Source: Acidimicrobiia bacterium (GTDB lineage: Bacteria > Actinomycetota > Acidimicrobiia > Acidimicrobiales > CAIXPF01). From it: a DNA stretch of 64,000 nucleotides. The stretch lies in contig CANJRG010000017.1 in assembly GCA_947476745.1 (NCBI GenBank), positions 1 to 64,000 of the forward strand, given 5' to 3'. Made by a program: the position numbers and the translations under genes. The notes under the pieces are model-generated. The model was given only the letters and a program-made list of their open reading frames with translations. It was not told where the DNA came from and ran no database searches. Shown one piece after another: positions 15,991 through 23,844 of the stretch (positions are counted from its first letter, which is position 1; every line of letters begins with the position of its first letter).

Positions 15991-16674
15991 GTGCCCGCCT
16001 CTGAACCTCCGCTGCGTCGGTCGTCCCGTTCCGTCGGGGCGCCCGGCGCATTCGGTTTTGCGGTCCTCGGCGCGCTGACCCTGGTGGCCGTGCTGCTCGT
16101 CGCCGTCGTGGCGCTGCTGGCTGGGTGGAACCCGTGGTCGGCGGCGACCGTGGACCGATCGGCGCCGGTCGTGCTGGAGCAGTTGCGTGACCTCGCCCGC
16201 TACAAGGCCGCCTCCGGCGATTTCTCGGAGCTGGTCGATGTCGAGGACGACGCTGGTCTGCTACCGGACTTCGTGGCCGGCCAGCGCACGTTGCTGATCG
16301 CCGTCGGGACCGTCGACGCCGAGGTGGACTTCTCCCGCCTCGGCGGCGAGTACGTGACCGTCTCGGCCGACGGCAAGGGTGTCGAGATCCGACTACCACC
16401 GGCCGAGCTGTCCGAGCCGCGGCTCGACTTCGACCGCACCCACGTGGTGAACCGCGATCGCGGCATCATCAATCGGCTGAGCGAGGTCCTGTCCTCCAAT
16501 GCTCGGGACGACCAGGTGCTCTACCAGCGGGCCACGGGGCAGATCGGGGCGGCGGCGGAACAGACCCAGTTGCGCCAGCGCGCCGAGGAGAACACCGCGC
16601 TGATGCTGACCAGCCTGCTGCGGGGCCTCGGCTACGAGCACGTCACCGTGTCCTTCGACGCCCCTCGGGTGTGA
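15991..16674 (+). CDS. DUF4230-family membrane-anchored protein
   Basis: A 227-residue protein beginning with GTG at 15991. One strong membrane segment (about residues 21-45) anchors a C-terminal domain that resembles DUF4230: a conserved LLIAVGTVDAEVDFSRLGGE strand pair followed by a VEIRLPPAEL stretch, then long helices. DUF4230 proteins are single-pass proteins of unknown function. The orientation predicted by the basic N-terminus places the domain outside the membrane. It is followed by two unassigned genes on the same strand. The family assignment is from pattern recall and is moderately secure. Confidence 0.72.
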   Translation: MPASEPPLRRSSRSVGAPGAFGFAVLGALTLVAVLLVAVVALLAGWNPWSAATVDRSAPVVLEQLRDLARYKAASGDFSELVDVEDDAGLLPDFVAGQRTLLIAVGTVDAEVDFSRLGGEYVTVSADGKGVEIRLPPAELSEPRLDFDRTHVVNRDRGIINRLSEVLSSNARDDQVLYQRATGQIGAAAEQTQLRQRAEENTALMLTSLLRGLGYEHVTVSFDAPRV

Positions 16675-16696
16675 GCAGCGGCCTAGCCTGGACGTG

Positions 16697-17491
16697 ATGG
16701 CCGCCAGTCGCGATCAGGTGGACTATCAACTCGAGCTGTCGGCGGCACAGGAGATCCTGCGCCGGGCCGTCCGTCTCGATCAGGGCGACCCCGCCGTCGA
16801 GGGGCTGAGCCTCCAGGCCCTCGAGGCTGCGGCCTCGGACCTCGGGGTACACCCAAGTGCCGTCGCCATGGCCTTGGCCGAGGCGGCGACCGGGGTGACC
16901 GGGCGCCGGCGCCCGCTCGAGAGGGTCGTCGGACCCCGAGCGGTGGTGTCGGTACGGGTGTGCACGGTTCCCGCCGCCGACGCCGTGCGGCTGGCCCGGA
17001 CCTTGTTGGAGCGCGGCCATCTGCTGCGGGTCACCGGGTCCGGGGCGCTGGTGGTCGGCCGCCGCCGCCGGGACCCGGCGGCCAAGGCGCGGCGGGCGTT
17101 GCGCTCGATGCGCGGGGCGGCTGCGCTGAGCAAGGTGCAGGAGGTCCGAGCCGGGGTGGGATCGGTTGCGGACGGAACGGCCGCCGTGTGCGTCCACGCC
17201 GACGTGTCGGATCGTCGTACCGGGGCGGTCATCACCGGGTCGCTGTTCGGTGCACTCGGTCTGCTCGGCATCGGCGTGGGTGCCGCTGCCGTCGGCCCGT
17301 TGGTTCTCCTGTTGGCGCCAGCGGCGCTCGGAACCGGGGTGGCGGTGGCGCGCCAGGCGCACCGCGATACCGTCCGCCGCATCGCGACGGCGGTGGACGA
17401 GGCCGCCGACGCCATGGCCGGTGGGGTGGCCGGGGCGTCTCCGTTGGCGGCGCTGGGTCGGCGCCGGCCCCGCAGCAGGGCGGCCCGTTAG
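16697..17491 (+). CDS. Hypothetical protein with central membrane hairpin
   Basis: A 264-residue protein (MAASRDQVDYQLELSAAQEIL). The first 80 residues look helical (AVEGLSLQALEAAASDLGVHPSAVAMALAEAA, reminiscent of a small helical bundle used at the N-terminus of actinobacterial 2TM proteins), the middle holds an alpha/beta region, and residues about 177-217 form two hydrophobic helices separated by a short turn. The basic C-terminus ends within a 30-bp tandem duplication. A GTG codon directly precedes the ATG used. It starts 22 bases after the DUF4230 gene. I do not recognise a family with confidence. Confidence 0.65.
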   Translation: MAASRDQVDYQLELSAAQEILRRAVRLDQGDPAVEGLSLQALEAAASDLGVHPSAVAMALAEAATGVTGRRRPLERVVGPRAVVSVRVCTVPAADAVRLARTLLERGHLLRVTGSGALVVGRRRRDPAAKARRALRSMRGAAALSKVQEVRAGVGSVADGTAAVCVHADVSDRRTGAVITGSLFGALGLLGIGVGAAAVGPLVLLLAPAALGTGVAVARQAHRDTVRRIATAVDEAADAMAGGVAGASPLAALGRRRPRSRAAR

Positions 17492-17520
17492 CGCCGGCCC
17501 CGCAGCAGGGCGGCCCGTTA
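17461..17520. repeat. 30-bp exact tandem duplication spanning a stop codon
   Basis: Positions 17461-17490 and 17491-17520 are identical 30-bp units, followed by a degraded third copy. The first junction creates the TAG stop (17489-17491) of the preceding membrane-protein gene, so the duplication copies the gene's last codons into noncoding space. Confidence 0.95.
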
Positions 17521-17659
17521 GCGCCGCCCCCGCACGGCGGGACAGCCCGTTCGCGTCGGTGCCCGCGGCCTCCCGCCGGTGCGGGTGCCCGGCGGCGCTA
17601 CCCTGACCACACGTCGGGCCGATCGTGGCCGCGGCGTCGGTGGAGGGGGGGCCGTACCC

Positions 17660-17959
17660 GTGCGTCACAAGAACTTCCGCTTCGGCCACCTCCGTCTCAA
17701 CGGGGTCCCGGTGGGGGTGCACTACGGCAACCTGCTCGTTGCCAAGGCCGACGAGGCGGTGGCGGTGGACTGGGAGGTCGTCGTCACCACGATGGACGAA
17801 CTACGGCTCGAACCGGCACCCTACGATATGCACCTCGAACTCGGCGACGGCCGTCAGCTGTGGGGCCAGGCGCTGCTGGTCCGCTCCGACGGTCGGGCGC
17901 ACGTATTCCGAGGGGGACAGGCGATCAACGGCTTCTCCACCGATGAGTTCCCCGTCTGA
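17660..17959 (+). CDS. Small hypothetical protein, 99 residues
   Basis: A 99-residue soluble protein from GTG at 17660, with a strong Shine-Dalgarno (GGAGGGGGG) 9 bases upstream. It starts VRHKNFRFGHLRLNG and is rich in beta-type segments (VDWEVVVTTMDEL, MHLELGDGRQLWGQALLV, HVFRGG), ending TDEFPV. There is no signal peptide, membrane segment or cysteine cluster. Strand-rich layout with a central GDGRQ turn suggests a small beta-barrel or OB-like domain, but I do not recognise it. It lies between a membrane protein and an amidase on the same strand, 44 bases before the amidase, so it may be cotranscribed with it. Confidence 0.65.
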   Translation: MRHKNFRFGHLRLNGVPVGVHYGNLLVAKADEAVAVDWEVVVTTMDELRLEPAPYDMHLELGDGRQLWGQALLVRSDGRAHVFRGGQAINGFSTDEFPV

Positions 17960-18003
17960 ACGGCTCCTCCCGAACGGCTCTCACCTGAACGGATCTGCAC
18001 ACC

Positions 18004-19473
18004 ATGACCGAGTCGCACCCCGGTGATCCGGTGGATCTCCGACCCTCCGACAGCTTGTGTGACAGCCCAGCGGTCGAACTGCTCGGGTTGCTGCGCCGCG
18101 GCGAGGTGTCCGCCCGTGAGCTGCTGGCACTGCACCTCGACCGGATCGAGCACATCAACCCGGAAGTCAACGCCGTGGTCACCCTGACCCCGGAACGTGC
18201 CGAGGCCATGGCCCGCCGCGCCGACGAGCATCTCGCGTCGACCGGGACCCTGCTCGGCAGGCTGCACGGGCTGCCCGTCGCGCACAAGGACCTCGCCCTC
18301 GTCGCCGGGGTGCGTACGACCTTCGGCTCTCCGCTGTTCGCCGATCACGTCCCCGACGTCGACCAGCTGATCGTGGCCCGATTGCACCAGGCCGGCGCCG
18401 TGATGGTGGGCAAGACCAACACCCCTGAGTTCGGGGCCGGGTCCCAGACCTTCAACCCGGTGTTCGGGGCGACCCGCAACCCCTACGACCTCGGTCGCAC
18501 CTGCGGCGGGTCATCCGGCGGAGCGGCGGTGGCGTTGCGCTGCGGTCTGGTGGCCCTCGCCGACGGCTCCGACTTGGGCGGGTCGCTGCGCAACCCCGCC
18601 AGCTTCTGCAACGTGGTGGGCCTGCGACCGTCGCCGGGCCGGGTGCCGGTGGTGCCGACCGGCTACCCGTGGGGGTCGCTGGCCGTCGAGGGTCCGATGG
18701 GTCGCACCGTCGACGACGTCGCCCTACAGCTGTCGGCGATCGCCGGCTGGGATCCGCGGGCGCCGATGTCGGTGGGCGAGCCCGGGTCGGCGTTCGCCCC
18801 GCCCCTGCTGCCGGTGGAGCTGGCCGGGTTGCGGGTGGCGGTCAGCCCCCACCTCGGCGGGTTGCCCGTCGACCCCGCCGTCGTCGCCGCAGTGGAGGCG
18901 GTCGCCGAGCTCGCCGCCGCCGAGGGCGCGCTTGTCGAGCTGGCCGAGCCGGACTGGACCGGTGCCGACGAGGCCTTCGAGACGTTGCGGGCCTTCCAGT
19001 TCGAGATGGGCTATGGCGCGCTCTACGACCGTCACGCCGATCAGATGAAGCCCACCGTCCGCTGGAACATCGAAGCGGGCCGGGCCTTGCGCGGCACCGA
19101 CATCGGACGGGCCGAACGATTGCGCGGCCAGCTCTACGAGCGGGTCGCGACGTTCTTCACCCGCTACGACGTGCTCGTGGCCTGTACCAGCCAGGTGCCG
19201 CCATTCCCCATCGAACAGGAGTACGTCGAGGAGATCGACGGCACGGTCCTGGGCAGCTACATCGAGTGGATGCGGTCGTGCTCACGGGTGACGATGACCG
19301 GCTGCCCGGCGCTGTCGCTGCCGGCGGCGTTCACCGCCGGTGGCCTACCGATCGGTATCCAGCTGATCGGACCGCACCGGCAGGAACGTCGAGTCCTGGA
19401 GATCGGCGCGGCCTTCGAGCGCCTCCTCGGCGCCGGCCGGCGCCGCCCGCCGATGCTGACCCTGCGGCTCTGA
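18004..19473 (+). CDS. Amidase (amidase-signature family)
   Basis: A 489-residue amidase-signature hydrolase that cleaves carboxamide bonds. The Ser-cisSer-Lys triad is K95 (VAHKDL), S170/S171 in CGGSSGGAAVAL and nucleophile S194 in GSDLGGSLRNPA. Length and spacing are normal for the AS family, whose members include GatA-like and catabolic amidases; without gatB/gatC nearby and with the LFADHVPDVDQLIVARL context this is more likely a catabolic amidase. The start ATG at 18004 is the only convenient one. Downstream gene is convergent (fused CoA-transferase). The substrate is unknown. Confidence 0.92.
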   Translation: MTESHPGDPVDLRPSDSLCDSPAVELLGLLRRGEVSARELLALHLDRIEHINPEVNAVVTLTPERAEAMARRADEHLASTGTLLGRLHGLPVAHKDLALVAGVRTTFGSPLFADHVPDVDQLIVARLHQAGAVMVGKTNTPEFGAGSQTFNPVFGATRNPYDLGRTCGGSSGGAAVALRCGLVALADGSDLGGSLRNPASFCNVVGLRPSPGRVPVVPTGYPWGSLAVEGPMGRTVDDVALQLSAIAGWDPRAPMSVGEPGSAFAPPLLPVELAGLRVAVSPHLGGLPVDPAVVAAVEAVAELAAAEGALVELAEPDWTGADEAFETLRAFQFEMGYGALYDRHADQMKPTVRWNIEAGRALRGTDIGRAERLRGQLYERVATFFTRYDVLVACTSQVPPFPIEQEYVEEIDGTVLGSYIEWMRSCSRVTMTGCPALSLPAAFTAGGLPIGIQLIGPHRQERRVLEIGAAFERLLGAGRRRPPMLTLRL

Positions 19474-19513
19474 ACCCGGCGCCGACGCTCGCAGGCGCCG
19501 GCCGCGACCGGGC

Positions 19514-22021
19514 CTACTCGAGCACCTCGGCGATCGCCAGCTCGGCGATGCGGTCGGCGTCGTAGCCGAGGAAGTCGCTGAGCACGTCGAAGGTGTCCGC
19601 GCCGAGGCACGGGCCGGCCTTGGGAATGCGGATCGGGTCCTCCGACAGCAGGATCGGCGAGTTGCCCAGCGGCAGGCGGCCGATGCGATCGTGATCGGCC
19701 TCGATGAGCCAGCCGCGGTGCTGCAACTGCGGGTCCTGCAGCAGTAGCTTGCCGCCCTGCACCGCATGAGCCGCGACCCCGACGGCCTGTAGGCGCTCAG
19801 TGCTCTCCTGCGCGGTACGCGCCGCCGTCCAGCGCGCCACATGCTCGTCGAGCTCGCGTCGGCGTGCCAAGCGCTCGGCGCCGTCGAGCCCGGCGAGCCC
19901 GTCGGTGCCCAGGACCGCGCACAACGCCCGCCAGGCGTCGTCGTCGGTGACCGCCACCGCCACCCAGGCGTCCTCGTCGACGGACGGGTACACCCCGTGC
20001 GGCGCGGCGACGCGGTCGTCGTTGCCGACCGACTCCCAGTTGCCCCCGTTCACCTGGCGGTCGAGCAGACCCAGCGTGAGCAGGTGCAGGCAGCTCTCGC
20101 CCTGACCGAAGTCGAGCCGGAGCGACTCGCCCGTGCGCCGCCGGTGATCGACCGCGGCGAGCAGCAGGGCGGTGGCGAAACGCGGCGAGATGATGTCGGT
20201 GTACGCGCCCATGGGGCCCGCCGGCGGACGGTCGGGCCATGCGGTGGTCGACACGAAGCCGCACAGCGCCGAGGCCATGTTGCCATAGCCGGCGAGCGAG
20301 GCGAACGGCCCCGACTGGCCGACCATGGCGGTGGACAGGGCGATGAGCTGCGGGTTCAACTCGGCGAGACGGGCGTCGTTGAGGCCGAGACGGCCGAGGG
20401 CGCCGGGGGCGAAAGATTCCACCAGCACGTCGGCCCAGCGCACGAGGTCGTCGAGGACCGGCCGTGAGGCTTCCTTGCTCAGGTCGAGCGCGACGCCGAG
20501 CTTGCCGGCGTTGTAATGAGCGAAACAGGCCGACGTGTCGTACTCGAAGCCACCGAGGAACGGACCGGCATTGCGGGAGAGGTCGGGCCGCTTCTGCGAC
20601 TCGACCTTCACCACCGTGGCCCCGAGATCGGCCAGGTAGCGGCCTATGGTCGGCCCGGCGAAGGAGATGGTGCAGTCGAGCACCTTGAGACCCTGCAGCG
20701 GCTTGCCCGGCGGCGGACCCGTGGTGCCGGACCCGGTTGGCGCAGTGCCAGGGGCGGACCCGACCAGTGGGGCGCCGGAGGCGGTGTTCGAACGGGCCGG
20801 TAGCGGGTCGCTGCTCCCCAAACGCGGTGCCGGACCGGGGTCGGGAAGTACCAGGACCCTGCGGCCTCCGGCCTCAAGCACCCGGGCCAGTGGTCCGGGA
20901 CGCTGGACCACCCGGGTCGCCGCGCCCTCGCCCAGAGTGGTCGGACGCCAGAAACCCCGCTCGTGGAACTGCTCGGCGTCGAGCACCTGGTCGAGGGTGA
21001 GTACCGGGGCGATGAGCAGCCGGCGGGATCGTGCCGCCGCAAGCAGCTCGGCCTTGGTCTTGGAGGCGGTGAAGGCGACCACCTGGCTGCACAGCCGATC
21101 GTAGGAACCGGGCTCACCGGCCGCGTCCCACGTGGTGTAGTCGACATTCGCGAGGTCCGCGTCGACTGCGCCCTCCTCGGCCATCCAGGCCACCAGGCGG
21201 TTGGTGAACGGTCCGACCGCCGAGCCGAACAGGAAGGTCAGGGTGATGAAGCCGTCGGCTGCCGGGAAGTCGAACCGGCTCGGCACCGCCCCGATGCGTA
21301 CGTGGGAGCCGTTGCGGGACACCTCGTTCTGGCCCCAGGCCGGGTAGAGGCAGTAATGGAACGAGGCCGAGATCCACGACTGCTGGGCGGACACGTCGAC
21401 CAGCTGACCGGGGCCACCTGCCGCACATCGGGCCAGCGCAGCGAGCACGCCGATCACCCCGTCGACACAGGCATGGGCGTACACCTGCGGGATGGCGCAG
21501 CGCAGCGGGGGACGGTCTGCGTTGCCGGTGATCACCAACTGGGCCCCGGCCGCCGCGGCGACGAGGTCGCTGTCGGCCCAGTCGGCCTTGGGTCCGCTCG
21601 CCCCGAACCCGCTGACCAGCAGGCGCACCAGGGCCGGGTTGAGCGCCGCCAGCTCGTCGTCGTCGAGTCGGCCCGCAGCCGCTCGTTCGGCGGGGCCCCC
21701 GGCGTCGATGAGGACATCGGCGCTGCGCACCACGTCCTCGAAATCGGCCCGGTCCGCGGCCACCGTGAGGTCGAGCACCACCGAACGCTTCCCGGCATTG
21801 AGGGCCTGGTGCACCAGGGACTGCTCCGGGCCGCTCACCTCGTCGATGAAGGGCGGTTCGTGGCGTGCGGGGTGGCCTCCCGGCGGTTCGACCAGGATCA
21901 CCTCCGCCCCGAGCTCGGCGAGCAGCGCACCGGCGAACGCGCTGCGGCGATCACCGAGCTCGACGACGCGATACGCCGCGAGTAGGCGACGTTCGGTCGA
22001 GGACGAGGCGTCTTCGGTCAT
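19514..22021 (-). CDS. Fused two-domain CaiB/BaiF (family III) CoA-transferase
   Basis: An 835-residue protein, about twice the length of a normal CaiB/BaiF subunit, starting MTEDASSS at 22021. Residues 10-395 form one CoA-transferase domain (GAEVILVEPPGGH near 38-50) and residues 440-835 a second (LKVLDCTISFAGPTIGRYLA near 445). A Pro/Gly/Ser-rich linker joins them. The catalytic Asp expected in this family is D609 in the second domain (GAYTDIIS), whereas the matching site of the first domain is Q179 (IPQVYAHA). The family transfers CoA between organic acids through an Asp-CoA thioester. The same two types of subunit occur as separate overlapping genes at 38561/39724 and 44378/45709, so this looks like a gene fusion of a heteromeric enzyme. 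Confidence 0.9.
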   Translation of the reverse strand: MTEDASSSTERRLLAAYRVVELGDRRSAFAGALLAELGAEVILVEPPGGHPARHEPPFIDEVSGPEQSLVHQALNAGKRSVVLDLTVAADRADFEDVVRSADVLIDAGGPAERAAAGRLDDDELAALNPALVRLLVSGFGASGPKADWADSDLVAAAAGAQLVITGNADRPPLRCAIPQVYAHACVDGVIGVLAALARCAAGGPGQLVDVSAQQSWISASFHYCLYPAWGQNEVSRNGSHVRIGAVPSRFDFPAADGFITLTFLFGSAVGPFTNRLVAWMAEEGAVDADLANVDYTTWDAAGEPGSYDRLCSQVVAFTASKTKAELLAAARSRRLLIAPVLTLDQVLDAEQFHERGFWRPTTLGEGAATRVVQRPGPLARVLEAGGRRVLVLPDPGPAPRLGSSDPLPARSNTASGAPLVGSAPGTAPTGSGTTGPPPGKPLQGLKVLDCTISFAGPTIGRYLADLGATVVKVESQKRPDLSRNAGPFLGGFEYDTSACFAHYNAGKLGVALDLSKEASRPVLDDLVRWADVLVESFAPGALGRLGLNDARLAELNPQLIALSTAMVGQSGPFASLAGYGNMASALCGFVSTTAWPDRPPAGPMGAYTDIISPRFATALLLAAVDHRRRTGESLRLDFGQGESCLHLLTLGLLDRQVNGGNWESVGNDDRVAAPHGVYPSVDEDAWVAVAVTDDDAWRALCAVLGTDGLAGLDGAERLARRRELDEHVARWTAARTAQESTERLQAVGVAAHAVQGGKLLLQDPQLQHRGWLIEADHDRIGRLPLGNSPILLSEDPIRIPKAGPCLGADTFDVLSDFLGYDADRIAELAIAEVLE

Positions 22022-22044
22022 GGTGATGGTGGGGAACCTTCTGC

Positions 22045-23163
22045 TCAGGTGGTGGCGCAGACGCCGGCGAGGCTGGCGATGGCGCTGTCGCGGCGGGGCT
22101 GACGGACCTCGTTGCGGTCGAGGCCGTTGGTGAGGCAGGCGAAGGACAACCCGGTAGCCGGGTCGGCCCACACGATCTGGCCCTTGGCCCCGTTGTGGCC
22201 GAAGGCGTCGGGGGAGAGGGTTCGGCCCATGCCTCGGAAGTTGGAACGGCCGTCGCCGCCGGCGAGGATCATGCCCAGGCTGCGGTTGGCTGGCGTGCGG
22301 GTCAGCGGGTCGGGCAGGTGGTTGCGGACGTTCGTCTTCACGTCGTGCAGCACCGCCGGGTCCCACAGGCCTTCGCGGTTGTGCAGCAGCGACTGGTAGA
22401 ACCGCACGATCTGGTCGGCCCGGGCGATGCCGCCGCCGCCCGGCACCCCCACGGCCCGGGATGCGGGATCGTTGAAGCCGAGCAGCACCGCGTCGTTGAC
22501 CTCACCGGCGGGCAGCTCGCGGATACCGAAGGTGGCCTCGAGCTCGTCGGGGGTGGCGGCGTCGCCCACCACCTGCAGGGTGGCGATGTCGTGCTGGTCG
22601 GCCTCGGCGATGCCGAGCACCCGCCCGATGCCCAGCGGGGTGGTCACCCGGCGTTCGAGCTCGTCGCGGTAATCGCCGCCGGTCACCGTGTCGATCAGTT
22701 CGGCCAGCACCCAGTGGGCGGCAGTCGGGTGGTACTCGTAGCGGGTGCCTGGCTCCCAGCTCAGCCGCCAGTTGGCCATCGACTCGCGGCGCAGCTGCCG
22801 GTCCGCCCAGCGGGGCGGCCCGAGCGGGGCGTAGGGAAAGCCCGCGGTGTGCAGCATCACCTGCTCGAGGGTGATGTGGTCCTTTCCGTTGGCCCCGAAC
22901 TCCGGGAAGTAGCTGACTATGCGCTCGACTGGGTCGAGCAGCTTCTCGGCGATGAGCTGCCAGACCACCGAGGCCACGAACACCTTGGTGGCGGAGAACA
23001 TCACGTAGCGGGTGTCGTCGGTGGCCTCGCCATAGGTCTCGTGGGCGATGACCTTGCCTTCGAAGCCGAAGGCGAACTGGCAGGAGGTCAGCAAGCCCTC
23101 GTCGACCTCGCGGCGCACGCGGTCGCGGAGCTTGCCCAGTGCGGTCTGGTCGATCGTTGCCAT
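22045..23163 (-). CDS. Serine hydrolase of the beta-lactamase / class C fold
   Basis: A 372-residue soluble serine hydrolase (beta-lactamase-family, esterase EstB-like). The nucleophile motif SxxK is S57-A-T-K60 (MFSATKVF), the general-base tyrosine is probably Y144 or Y142 (TRYEYHPTAAH), and a KTG-like FGHNGAKGQ lies near the C-terminus. No signal peptide is seen, so it acts in the cytoplasm and is more likely an esterase or peptidase than a resistance enzyme. It begins with ATG at 23163. It is 23 bases downstream of nothing in its own direction but its stop is 23 bases before the fused CoA-transferase start, so the two are likely cotranscribed and the hydrolase could act on the same class of esters. 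Confidence 0.88.
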   Translation of the reverse strand: MATIDQTALGKLRDRVRREVDEGLLTSCQFAFGFEGKVIAHETYGEATDDTRYVMFSATKVFVASVVWQLIAEKLLDPVERIVSYFPEFGANGKDHITLEQVMLHTAGFPYAPLGPPRWADRQLRRESMANWRLSWEPGTRYEYHPTAAHWVLAELIDTVTGGDYRDELERRVTTPLGIGRVLGIAEADQHDIATLQVVGDAATPDELEATFGIRELPAGEVNDAVLLGFNDPASRAVGVPGGGGIARADQIVRFYQSLLHNREGLWDPAVLHDVKTNVRNHLPDPLTRTPANRSLGMILAGGDGRSNFRGMGRTLSPDAFGHNGAKGQIVWADPATGLSFACLTNGLDRNEVRQPRRDSAIASLAGVCATT

Positions 23164-23301
23164 CGGTGCGTTCCCCCTCGGCCGCCTGCTGACGCCGCGG
23201 GCGGAGACCCGCAGCGTAGAGCCGTGCCGACCGACGCGCACGGAGGGACGAGGCCCGAGCGCCGAACCGGTATCCTGCGCGATCGAGCAGGAGGAACCCC
23301 G

Positions 23302-23844
23302 ATGAGCGTCACCATTGTCGATCCGAGGTCCGCGCCGGGTGCGCAGATCGAGCCGTACACCTTGCATGCCGACCTCGGGGTCGACGGCCTGAGCATCGGG
23401 TTGCTGGCCAACGGGTTCCCCGACTCGGTGGCGTTCCTCGACCAGGTGCAGGTGGCGCTGGCCGAGGCCCTTCCCGGCGCGACCTTCCACCGCTGGGACA
23501 AGGGCGACGCCTCGTCGGTGGCCTCGCCGGAGATGCTCGAGGAGATGCGCGGGAGCTGTCATGCGGTCGTCGCCGCCTACGGGCATTGAGGCAGCTGCAC
23601 CACCGGCACCGTGCGTGACGGCGTGAACCTGGCCCGCATCGGCGTACCCGCCGTGGCCCTGGTCAGTACCGAGTTCTGGTCGCAGGGCAACTTCATCGCC
23701 CGCTCCGTGGGGATGCCCGACGTCCCCCGGGTGGCCTTCCCCCACCCCGTGGCCGGTGCGGGCATCGCGAACATGGTCCGCGTCGCCGGGCTGATCCGCG
23801 ACGACATCATCGCCGCCCTGAGCGGGGGGAGCCGGACCTCATGA
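23302..23844 (+). CDS. UGSC-family selenoprotein (in-frame TGA read as selenocysteine)
   Basis: A 180-codon frame from ATG 23302, with an AGGAGG Shine-Dalgarno 7 bases upstream. It is interrupted only by TGA at 23587-23589 (codon 96), which sits in AAYGH-U-GSCTTGT, giving the U-G-S-C motif that defines the UGSC family of (seleno)proteins. Coding character continues on both sides: before it, HADLGVDGLSIGLLANGFPD; after it, a mixed alpha/beta region ending IRDDIIAALSGGSRTS. A U-x-x-C pair resembles redox-active CXXC sites, so a thiol or selenol redox role is plausible; the substrate is unknown. Its stop overlaps the start of the next gene (ATGA at 23841), which shows that ribosomes must read through the TGA for coupled translation. 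A nonsense-mutated pseudogene is the alternative but fits less well. Confidence 0.88.
23598..23625 (+). promoter_or_regulatory. Candidate bacterial SECIS hairpin downstream of the UGA codon
   Basis: Starting 8 bases after the TGA, three short helices can stack: outer CAC with GTG, middle CCG with CGG, upper CAC with GTG, separated by a CA/C internal loop and a G/A mismatch, with a 5-base apical loop CGTGC. Loop distance from UGA (20 bases) and a G among the first loop positions fit what bacterial SelB-binding elements need. Drawn by eye; not folded. Confidence 0.5.
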
